In this document: in pieces, positions 56,201 to 64,000 of the stretch | How positions within the stretch are numbered: position 1 is the stretch's first letter | Layout of the letters: every line of letters begins with the position of its first letter | Assembly: GCA_011799875.1 (NCBI GenBank) | Contig: CM022298.1 | Location: 263,307,757 to 263,371,756, forward strand | Direction of reading: 5' to 3' | DNA length: 64,000 nucleotides | From: Thinopyrum elongatum | Lineage: Eukaryota; Streptophyta; Magnoliopsida; Poales; Poaceae | Notes under the pieces: generated by a model | The model's database searches: none | The model's input: only the letters and a program-made list of their open reading frames with translations | What the model was told of the DNA's origin: nothing | Translations under genes and position numbers: made by a program

Positions 56201-57515
56201 GGGGGGCACCCCTTGGAATCCGCGCGTATTAATAGTGATCCCATGCAGGACGTTGGTCTCTCCATCTTAAAAGTTTTTCTTGAACGATGCTTTGGGTGAA
56301 TCCTAGCATCTGGAAAGTTAATCTGGTGTGTGCTGGTTAGGTGTGTTTTCAACCCAAAGACCGTAAAGGGAATTAGTCGGTGTCACGGTACTGACTAAAG
56401 AAATCCTTTACTTGTGGGTAAAGAGTACACCCTCTGTAGAGTTTAAACCTATTCGAATAGCCGTGTCCGCGGTTAAGGGCTACAGTCTGGGTTGGTCAAG
56501 TGTCGGTCTTAGTGTCGGTCTTCGGAGGAAAATAATCAAATTGAGCCTGAATTATTTTGCAGGATAATTGTTGTCACCCTGATGCTACCATGAATATTTT
56601 ATGCATGTTAATATTATTATGGTTATGCATATTATTGAGGACTAACCCGTTTCTCTTATTTTGTATTTCCCGAGTGTCTCAGGGGCTGGCTAGACTACCC
56701 CGGGCACTCAATTTTATTTTCAAGACCTCTCGTGGCGTCTCTCGAGTTAACAGGCGGTTTATCTCGCCACTACTCCTGTGGACACCCGATTGGCATTTCT
56801 CTTCAAGTCCGACCGTGGCGTCACTTGACACCCGACTGGCATTTCTCTTCAAGACCTCTTCATGACGTCCCTCGAGTTTACAGGCGGTCCTGGCACTACT
56901 CTTGTGGACACCCGATTGGCATTTCTTTTATTTTGCTGAGTGTCACTTGGGTTGGCTAGACTACCCGTGGCATTCATTTGCTTTATTTCTAATAAGTTTG
57001 ATCATGACTAACATGCTATGTTCACGTTCATATCATTTTATTGTCATGATTTAAATTTCAGTCAGCATGAGCATATGCATATAGTTTCGCTCACCATGAT
57101 CATATATTTCTATCTGCTGCATTTGGTATATCTTTTGTTCAGGATGTTTGTGAGTACATTCAAACATACTCACAGGCTTGTCCCTGGCTATTTACTTGGC
57201 TAGGTCAGGAATTCAGCGAGGAGTACCTCAGCAATGTCTGTGCGGAGCCTAGGATAGCAGCCACGCGGATAGTAATTATCCGGGTCAGCTGTTCCTGTGG
57301 GAATGGAGCCCCATCGACGTTGGAGAACCCCAAGCCGCTTCCGTCACCCGTCACCAGATATCACTATTGTATCTTTAGACCTTTATGGTCATGTATCCAA
57401 TTCTTGTAATAGCTTTGTAATTCTGTAACAAGGACGTGTCCACCAGTAACAATAATCCTGGGCTGGTGATGACACGAGGGGTTAATTTCTAGGATTTTGT
57501 GTCCCGGCCCCGGCA
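53268..57515 (+). repeat. Solo LTR of about 4.25 kb inside the LTR of E
   Basis: It starts TGTAACACCCGAAAAATT, ends GTCCCGGCCCCGGCA and is flanked by a perfect 5-bp TSD. I see no internal PBS, PPT or second LTR. TGTAAC.CCCGA also starts the LARD LTR, so plus orientation is likely. Such long LTRs are typical of the LARD/Sukkula class; the exact family is not recognised. It holds a small internal tandem duplication at about 56760-56930. Unequal recombination between LTRs of a full element is the usual origin. Confidence 0.78.
56755..56930 (+). repeat. Imperfect tandem repeats in the solo LTR
   Basis: GACACCCGATTGGCATTTCT or a one-base variant occurs at about 56780, 56825 and 56907, and tctcgagttaacaggcgg / cctcgagtttacaggcgg at about 56738 and 56870. 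These form overlapping repeat units of 45 and 130 bp. Confidence 0.6.
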
Positions 57516-57520
57516 GTGGA
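57516..57520. repeat. Right TSD of the solo LTR (gtgga)
   Basis: Matches 53263-53267. Confidence 0.9.
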
Positions 57521-57678
57521 TTGGCCTCGAGGGGCTGAGGATGAACTAGTACAGTGGCGAACAGCCTCAGGAGGAGAGGTGTTCTTGAGCTCGAGTGAGC
57601 TGGTGGAGTGGGGGTGATCTGAATGATCCGTCCGGGGGTCCGATGTGAACTCCCCTCTCTATGGATGTGGCTAAGTCC

Positions 57679-57686
57679 TATTTATA
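57679..57686 (-). promoter_or_regulatory. TATA box in 5' LTR of E
   Basis: TATAAATA on the minus strand. The solo LTR lies downstream of it in the sense direction, so E transcripts would run into the solo LTR. Confidence 0.55.
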
Positions 57687-58259
57687 GTGGCCTTGGTCCT
57701 CTTCCCAAATGAAAGGCGGGAAGGGATCCCACAATGGCCAAATTCGAAGGGAGACAACTAGTACATGCTATCCTGACAAAAGTAGTCGTCGCGTGCGAAA
57801 GCCGCTGGTCGTGACGCCGTGGTGGGCTTGGTGATGACCTCCGTCCTGCCGTCCTTGCGGTCTTGGTCTTGTTGCATGGGAATGGAAACCTTTGGCTGAT
57901 TCCTTGGGACTCTGCGCCTGCCCTTGCCTCTTTAGCACCAAAGAGGAAACTGGTACACTGTGCCCGCTGTCACCCGCTGTCGCCCGCCTGGCCTTGGTCG
58001 TCATGGCTCACGTCATCCGGACCTCACGAGGTGAGGCTTGCATGGAACTCTCCACTCCTCAGGAACCAGCCTGAGGAGGCCGCTCCTCGGGAGGGGAGGG
58101 GGGTCTTGGTGTCGTCCGCCTCGCGAGGCTTGGCCCCTCGCAAGGGTCTTGAGTTGTTGTCGCTGAAGCTGGGCCATACCAGGCCGTCGATGGAGCCACG
58201 CCGTGGGCCACAGGCAGGCAAGTCTGGGTACCCCCGTTCCCAGAACACCGACACCGACA

Positions 58260-58264
58260 GCGAC
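58260..58264. repeat. Right TSD of element E (gcgac)
   Basis: Matches 33226-33230. Confidence 0.9.
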
Positions 58265-58282
58265 GATGACCACTCCTCCTAG
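58265..58282 (+). pseudogene. Last six codons of the D antisense gene
   Basis: Gat gac cac tcc tcc tag reads DDHSS and stop, in frame with 33230 once E and one TSD copy are removed. This shows that the plus-strand frame was continuous before E inserted. Confidence 0.8.
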
Positions 58283-59877
58283 ATTTTACCCTGCGACACT
58301 TATCATGCCTCGTGGAGGCGTAAGACTTTGTTTGAATTTGCAGAACATTTGGTGCCTGTAATAACTGTTTGGACTCCGTGATTTCCTTTTCGTGCTTGGT
58401 TTCCTTCTTGTTTGACTTTGTGCTCTGCATCGGCAGGGCCCAGCCCCACGCATACCTCGGCCGCCGTTAGGGCGTCCGGATGCCAGGACGAAACCAAGGG
58501 GCGAGTGGCTACGTGACTAGTGAGGCCCTTGAGTAACAAAGCTCAGGGGTCCCCCTTGATGTGCGAGCAGCCCTCATGAAGGAAACATGGGCGGCGGCGA
58601 GGTTAATCCAGAGCCCTTCATACCTTTCCTCGCCAGCCTTTGCCTCGGAGGGGCGCGAGAAGACCAGGTAACAGGGACCTGGTGAGGTGGCATGTGCCAG
58701 GCCTGGCCTGAGCGTAGCCCTCATGTCCAACCCCCTCGCACGCGCATCCCGGGGGAATGCTGCATGACAGGGCCGCATGAAGAGCCGGGAGGCCATCCTG
58801 AGGTTGGTGCAGCCCCTAGGGCGCCCTTAGTTGTTTATCCACCAGCGCGGAGTATGGGGCTTCCACTTGGGCGTGGGCATAGTCGCTGCTTAACCGTGTC
58901 GTCCGCCAACACGGAGCATGGGGCTTCCACTTGGGCATGGGCATAGTCGCTGTTCGACCGTGTCGTCTGCCAGTGCGTATCATGGGGCTTCCACTTGGTG
59001 TGGGATGGGAGCTCTGTGTTAGAGTCTCCAGGCGTGTACAACCCTGTTTCATTTGTACGCGTGACTGGCACGGCAGAACTGGAGGAGGTGTATCTGGGCC
59101 CTCGTGAGCTAGCGTGGGACTCATGAGGCCCTACCTCAAGGCGGGTTGCGCCTGAATCTTTTGGCGCAGAGCACGCTTGCAAAACCTGTGTGATGTGGGC
59201 GACCTGCGCCGAATGAACCTCCGGAGGCCATCGCATGAGAAGGCCGAACACCAAGGACCCCAGGAGGTGACGTGAACGGGGCCGGCCTGCCAGACAGAGC
59301 TCAGTCGCTTGGGTTTATCGACGCTGTAGGGACGGACCCAAGCACAGACGCTGTGCCCAGTCTTGTCATGCAACAATCCCGAGGAAGGTCACCCGGCGCG
59401 CGGCTCCCGCGACGGCCAAGCGCCGAACTGCGATTGTACGAACCGGGGCGCGCGCCCTGACTCACCCACTCTCGTTTAGCTCACGCGAGGACAAGGCACC
59501 AAGGACCCCGGGAGGTGACGTGCACGGGAGGTGGTCCACGAGACAGAGCTCGGTCACTTGGATTTATCAACGCTGCAGGGATAGACCCGAGCACAGACGC
59601 CATGCCAGCCCTTAATCATGAGGCGGTCAAGGGCGGGGTTGTGAGGGCGCATCAACATTCATGGTGATGAAGCACCGGGCACGCAGGTTGGAATACTTAG
59701 GAAATTCATCAAAGCCAGAGCCAGTTCCTATACATGCGCAAAACGATACAGCTGCAGGGACGGGCCCTGATAGTTTGAGGATAATGCAGCCTGAGGAGCG
59801 CCCTCAATTGAACAAACCAAAAGGTCACCTGGCAATGATGCTGCTGAAGCGTCAAGGCCATCGATGAAGCTTGATCC
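58283..59877. other. Non-coding GC-rich region of D
   Basis: It aligns with 36882-38189 of E. It includes the 64-bp repeat (58842-59009) and a direct repeat of about 110 bp at 59250 and 59490. No protein-like frame. Confidence 0.55.
58842..59009 (+). repeat. 64-bp tandem repeat in D, 2.6 copies
   Basis: Units at 58842-58905, 58906-58969 and a partial one from 58970 share CGGAG(T/C)ATGGGGCTTCC and tagtcgctg. It is homologous to 37414 in E. Confidence 0.75.
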
Positions 59878-60357
59878 TCACGAACCTGAGGGCTCCTGAG
59901 GCTCGAGAGGCCCGCGAGGACTGGGGGGCTCATGAGGGTACGGGGCCTCCTGAGCCATCACTGCCTGACGTCGGGCCTCGTGAGATGCGTGTGCTGCCTG
60001 CACGAGGCGCTGGTATGTAGCGCCCATGTTCACGAGGCCAAAAGGCATGCAGACGTAGCTGCATGGGTAGCCCCCACTCCGGCCAACGCGCGATGGCCAG
60101 ACGAGGCCCTGAGAGGCGGCCCTGTTGAGACCCAGGATGTTGACGCAGACGTGCAGCCCGTCTCCCATGTCGGGGGCGGCAGTTGCGCTGGGTGGTGCGG
60201 GGCGACGCTCGCCATGCATGGCATGTGCCTCCTGAAGCTCCTCGATCGCCTTGGTGATGAATTCTCGCGTCCCTGGCGCCTCGCGCCACGTTCCTTGCAT
60301 GTGGGGGTGTGCATCGAAGCACGCCTCCAAGTGGCGCCCGAGCACCTCCCTCGTCAC
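59878..60357 (-). pseudogene. Collapsed reverse transcriptase of D
   Basis: This open stretch of 159 codons shows GTREFITKAIEELQEAH, GLHVCVNILGLNRA and SYVCMPFGLVNMGATYQR, then a Glu/Pro-rich tail. Only 19 residues separate the last two motifs, where a working RT has about 55-60 including FLDAYSG. No YxDD follows. The same arrangement in E points to a shared ancestor with this deletion. The frame is still open, which is notable for a relic. Confidence 0.8.
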
Positions 60358-60429
60358 ATTGGTCAGGTCAGAGGCTCTCCAGATGGAAGCCCCCTAGCCC
60401 GTCCTGAGGGAAGCGCCGGGCGTGCCTTC

Positions 60430-61275
60430 CTATGCGGGAGGAAGGGGTGCCCCGACAGTAGGCGCGAGGCCTGAGGCGCCACCAGAGGGCTTCTTGGTCT
60501 CCGGACGACCATTGGGGAGGAGCTGCTTCTTCTTCATGGGGGTGGCCTCGGGAGGCAGGACGCCGCCCTCGTCGTCAGAGTTCTCGGCTGCAGTGGCATG
60601 GTAGGCATGCTCAAGAGAACAGATCGTTTCCTTATCATCGCAGGCGATCATGATGACGCCGCTGCACCCTGGCATTTTGAGGACGTTGTAGCCATGGTGG
60701 GTTGCCGCCATGAACTTGGCGAGGGCAGGGTACCCGATGATGGCGTTGTACGGGAGGCCGATGTGGGCAACGTCAAAGTCGATAAGCTTGGTGTGGTAGT
60801 TGCCGTGCTTGCCGAAGGTGACAGGGAGGTGCACCTGCCCCAGGGGTATGGTGGAGCCATCAGTCACTCCTGAAAAAGGCTTGGTGGGCAGGAGCTGGTC
60901 ATAAGGCACTTGGAGCGTGTCGAACGCTTCCACAAAGAGGACGTTGAGGCGGGCGCCACCATCGATGAGGGTCTTGGTGACTGCGACATTGCTGATGGTG
61001 GGCGTGCAGAGCATGGGGAGCGCGCCGGCAGTGGCCGCGCACTTGAGGTGGTCCTTGGAGTCGAAGGTGATGGTGTACTGGGACCATCTGAGGGGGTGTG
61101 CGGCCTCAAGCTTTGGGAGGGCCGCATTCACCTCGTGAGGGTACTGCTTGAAGACGCGGTTCGAGGCGGGTGCCTCGGAGCCGCCGAGGATGAAGGCAAT
61201 CATGCGAGGTTCTTGGAAGCTGCCAGCCCCATCATCCTGATGGTTGTCGTCGTTCCTTCTTGGCGGCGGCGGCAA
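60430..61275 (-). CDS. Gag C-terminus and protease of D
   Basis: An open stretch of 281 codons. It begins in the gag tail (PPPPRRNDDNHQDDGAGSFQ) and continues with HPLRWSQYTITFDSKDHLK. The protease loop reads TLIDGGARLNVLFVEAF near 60970-60920, and the flap-side segment NAIIGYPALAKFMAATHHG follows. It ends with the Lys-rich PMKKKQLL linker and a stop. It has the same order as E but without interruption. The DGG active site is normal for this lineage; activity cannot be judged. Confidence 0.82.
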   Translation of the reverse strand: MPPPPRRNDDNHQDDGAGSFQEPRMIAFILGGSEAPASNRVFKQYPHEVNAALPKLEAAHPLRWSQYTITFDSKDHLKCAATAGALPMLCTPTISNVAVTKTLIDGGARLNVLFVEAFDTLQVPYDQLLPTKPFSGVTDGSTIPLGQVHLPVTFGKHGNYHTKLIDFDVAHIGLPYNAIIGYPALAKFMAATHHGYNVLKMPGCSGVIMIACDDKETICSLEHAYHATAAENSDDEGGVLPPEATPMKKKQLLPNGRPETKKPSGGASGLAPTVGAPLPPA

Positions 61276-62896
61276 CGGAGGGAGGCTGGCGTTGCCCTAA
61301 GGACGGTCCTCACGACACTGGTCATGCCAGGGGCCCTCACGAGGCTCATCACGCCAGCGGTCCTCATGAGGCTGGTCGCACCAGTCCTGACGGGGGTGGT
61401 GGCTATCCCAGCGGCCTCCTCCACGGCCGTAGCCTCGGTCGTTGCACTCGGGGCGGCGGCCCAGGCGCTCGTCCCGGATCGCCCTGAGCTCCTGACAGTC
61501 ATTGGTGTTGTGGGTGTGAACATTGTGCGGGATGGGTGGTTGTGCTTGGCTGGTTCATCGTGATCACGGCCGCGCTTCTGCTCAGGCTCTGCTGCTAGCA
61601 CGGCAGGGCCCTTGTGCTTCGCCTCCTTGGCCTTGGCCTTCTTGTCATCTGGGTAGGCCTTAGGGTGCTTGAGGAGGGAGAGGCGGCCTTCTTCGGCCCT
61701 AGCGCACTTGTCAGCTAGGTTGAATAGCTCTAGAGCCGAGCAAAGGTCATCATGGATGGCGAGCTCCTCGCTCATCTTGACGCCGGTTATGCCCTCTGTA
61801 AATGCGGAGATGATGGCCTCGTCGGACGCCTTCGTGACCTTAAGGCGGACTTGGTTGAAGCGCTGCATGTACTTCCGGAGGGTCTCGTCTGGTTGTTGCT
61901 TCACGCACCGTAGGTCGTTGACGGTGAGGGCGCGGTCGTGGGTCCCTTGGAAGTTGGCGATGAAGCGCTCGCCGAGCTCGTCCCATGAGGAGATGGATCC
62001 CTCGGGGAGGTGCATGATCCAGGAACGTGCGCCATACTTGAGGGCCATGGGGAACCAGTTCGCCATGACCTTGTCGTCGCCGTTCACCGCTTTGATGCTC
62101 AGCGTGTAGAGCTGGAGGAACTCCGCGGGGTCATGGGTGCCATCATAGCGCGGGGGCAAAGTCAGGCTTGAACTTGACTGGCCAGACGACACGGTGTAGC
62201 TCACGAGAGAAGGCACGGTAGCCCGCCACGCTCATGGGTATGGCCCATGCAAGAGGGGCACGGTCTTGACGCCCTGGCAGGGCGGCCTCCAGCGCGGCCC
62301 GGTCCTGACGTTGGCGCGGCGGCGCGGGGAGCGCGCGTGCATCGTGTTGTTCCTGCTGCACAACCTGGCAGCTGGCCTCATCCCACGCCGGAGCTGGGGC
62401 CGCGTGTGGCGGGTCGCGCTGACACGCATCGCGTCTCGGGTCGATGTCAGCGCTGCACCGGGGCGGAGGTGGAGGTGCGCCATGCGCCACCTCGCTCGCA
62501 CGAGACGATGGAGGGCAGAGCGAATGGTGGGGCGTTGGAGCCTCGCTGGCTGTGTTGAGGAGCTCGGTGATGCGGCCCAGCCAGGCGTCATAGCCCTCGT
62601 TGGCGGGGGGTATCGCAGCAGCTTCCGCGCCATGAGGAGCGCGGCCTGCACATTCGCCCGCCCGCGGCGAGCATGGGAAGACAACGCCGTGACGGGGGTG
62701 AGGAAGGCGTGGCAGTGCGGCTGTCGCGTGGCACAGAAGGAGGCAGCGAAAAATCCTGCTGCTCATGAGCAGCAGGGTCAGTAGCAGCGTTGACCACCGG
62801 GGAAGCAGAGCGATGAGGGGCGCAGCGGCCCACCGGGGCCATCTGAGCGATGCAAGTGGCCCGGCGCTCGGTGCGGACACGACGAGCTTCAGCCAT
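61200..62896 (-). pseudogene. Gag of D
   Basis: The ATG at 62896 opens MAEARRVRTERRATC, as in E. Several frames follow: SRELHRVVWPVKFKPDFAP near 62180, and the core in 61200-62216 with LPPRYDGTHDPAEFLQLY, DKVMANWFPMALKYGARSW and ETLRKYMQRFNQVRLKVTK. In place of the CX2HX4HX4C knuckle the frame shifts; the alternative frame shows NVHTHNTNDC with the first Cys deleted. Frameshifts near 62700, 62160 and 61560 show decay. Confidence 0.82.
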
Positions 62897-62954
62897 GGGC
62901 ACGGCAGAGCGAGAATGGAGCGCGGTTGATGAAGAGGCAGAGCTTCGACACACC

Positions 62955-62972
62955 CCTACCTGGCACGCCAAA
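62955..62972 (-). promoter_or_regulatory. Primer binding site of D
   Basis: TTTGGCGTGCCAGGTAGG on the minus strand next to the 5' LTR, nearly the same as in E. Confidence 0.65.
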
Positions 62973-63859
62973 TGTCAGAATCAGGGCTCCGCAGACCCAA
63001 GAAGGTTCGAACTCTGAGGCGTGAACGAAGGATCCCACTTCGCAACGACGCTTAGCTCGCCATACCCAGGGCTTGATCTCACCCAGTGTGCGGGATCGTA
63101 AGGAAGGGATGAACACAGAGATTTACCCAGGTTTGGGCCGCCTTGCGGTGTAAAACCCTACTCCTACTTTTGGTAGATTGGCCTCACAAGGAGGTAGAGG
63201 ATGAACTAGTACAGTGGATGAGCAGCCTCACGAGGGCTCGGGTGGTGAGGATGGACAGGTCCCGGGACCGGATCCCTTCTACGGTGATGGCTAGCCCATA
63301 TTTATAGTGGCCTTGGTCCTCATCTCTCATAGCTTAGGCGGGAAGGGATTCCACAATGGCCAATTTCGATAGGGGACAGGGAGTACATCTTATCCTGATG
63401 AAAGGTGGTGTTCGCCTGCAAAGCTTCTGGCTATGATGCAGCGGTGGGCTTGGCGATGACATCCGTCCTGCCGAGCTCGTGGTCTTGGTCTTGTTGCACC
63501 AGAACGGAAAGCTTTGGGGCATTCCTCAGGAACCTACGCCTGTCCTTGCTCCCTTAGCACCGAAGATGAAAGTGTCCCCTCTACGCCCACTGGCGCCTAC
63601 CTGGCCTTGGTCGTCATGGCTCATGTCATCGCGGCCTCATGAGGCAGGGTACCTGCATAGAAATCTCTGCTCCTCGGGAGGCAGGCCCGGGGAGCTGCTC
63701 CACGGGAGGTCTTAGCGTCGCTCGCCTCGCGAGGCCGGGGCCCTCGCGAGGGTCTTGTTCTGGGGGTCTTGTAGCTGGGCCGCACCGGGCCGTCGATGAG
63801 TCCGCGTGCTGGGCCGTAGGCAGACAAGTCTGGGTACCCCCGATCCCAGAACGCCGACA
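62973..63859 (-). repeat. 5' LTR of D
   Basis: It begins TGTCAGAATCAGGGC and ends CGCCGACA, 887 bp. It retains the 50-bp piece missing in the left copy. Confidence 0.9.
63299..63306 (-). promoter_or_regulatory. TATA box in 5' LTR of D
   Basis: TATAAATA on the minus strand. Confidence 0.55.
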
Positions 63860-63864
63860 CGTAC
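63860..63864. repeat. Right TSD of element D (cgtac)
   Basis: Matches 29632-29636. Confidence 0.9.
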
Positions 63865-64000
63865 GGTGGACCTGCGGCTCTTGTGGCCTGGTTCCTCAAT
63901 GCCGCTGGGGCTAGCCCAAGCGTAAACACCATGTGCAGCCCCCGCTCGCGGGACGCGCGGGAGGGAGCGATAGGCAGCCGCCATTCCCTTTAAAAATGAG
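63865..64000 (-). mobile_element. Element F resumes (internal region)
   Basis: Non-coding GC-rich DNA that joins to 29636 when D is removed. The pol or gag of F, if present, lies beyond the window. Confidence 0.6.

Larger units (their letters stand above)
33231..58259 (-). mobile_element. Non-autonomous Gypsy retrotransposon E, contains LARD and solo LTR
   Basis: The LTRs are 33231-34127 (3', minus sense) and 53074-58259 (5', split by a solo LTR). TSD gcgac is perfect. Without nested insertions it is about 9.2 kb, like D, with the same order: gag, protease and collapsed RT on minus, spliced coiled-coil gene on plus. LTRs differ at about 10 of 194 positions compared by eye. It inserted six codons before the stop of the D antisense gene. 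Confidence 0.9.
53074..58259 (-). repeat. 5' LTR of E, split by a solo LTR
   Basis: LTR sequence is 53074-53267 and 57521-58259 (about 933 bp). The outer end reads CCGACACCGACA, a 6-bp duplication compared with other copies. The TSD gcgac follows directly, which fixes the boundary. Confidence 0.88.
29637..63859 (-). mobile_element. Non-autonomous Gypsy retrotransposon D, contains E
   Basis: The LTRs are 29637-30473 (3', minus sense) and 62973-63859 (5'), with a perfect 5-bp TSD, cgtac. After removing E (33231-58259 plus one TSD copy) the element is about 9.2 kb. It holds gag, protease and a collapsed RT on the minus strand and a spliced coiled-coil gene on the plus strand next to the 3' LTR. 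No integrase or RNase H is present. LTRs differ at about 17 of 200 positions compared by eye, more than in E, as the nesting requires. Confidence 0.9.

Noticed and set aside
53268..57515. Complete short retrotransposon rather than a solo LTR
   Set aside because: No second LTR, PBS, PPT or coding sequence was visible; ends and TSD fit a single long LTR.

Overview
The window looks like intergenic DNA of a large grass genome, most probably Triticeae (wheat, barley or Aegilops). I see no host gene, rRNA, tRNA or CRISPR array. Almost every base belongs to LTR retrotransposons nested in one another. The Triticeae call rests on a LARD/Sukkula-like element (about 4.05-kb LTRs around a 3.5-kb non-coding core), on Tat-type Gypsy elements with TGTCGG...CCGACA LTRs, and on a Copia family with CTCGGTnnnACCGAG-rich LTRs. 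Family names come from memory; no database was searched.

Layout, left to right. Element A (1-7813, minus strand) is a Tat-type Gypsy with gag, protease, RT, RNase H, a second RNase H and integrase. An older repeat remnant (7814-8794) follows and is cut by element B (8795-18844 and beyond, minus), another Gypsy. B carries a nested solo LTR (13485-15066). B is cut in gag by element C (18845-26606 and beyond, plus), a Copia-like element that has gag and an env-like 3' ORF but no pol. C is cut 59 bp into its 3' LTR by Gypsy element F (26607-29636, resuming at 63860). F is cut by Gypsy D (29637-63859, TSD cgtac). D is cut by Gypsy E (33231-58259, TSD gcgac). E is cut by a LARD-like element (39476-51063, TSD cttgg) and by a 4.25-kb solo LTR (53268-57515, TSD gtgga). 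LTR differences counted by eye over short stretches rise outward (LARD about 3%, E about 5%, D about 8%), as this nesting order requires.

The most unusual feature is a class of accessory genes lying antisense between the end of pol and the 3' LTR of these Gypsy elements. B and F each carry a B3-like DNA-binding gene with its own TATA box and start codon; in B this is preceded by a 58-bp triplicated CCAAT/GC-box array. D and E carry a different antisense gene, coding for a 'gypsy-type transposon' domain followed by a long coiled coil. Its GT-AG intron lies at the same phase-2 position in both copies. An intron antisense to the genomic RNA cannot be spliced from it, so it would survive retrotransposition. 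D and E also share a collapsed RT that lacks the YxDD active site, so both look like a non-autonomous family that kept gag, protease and the accessory gene. The accessory genes here carry stops or frameshifts, so these copies are relics.
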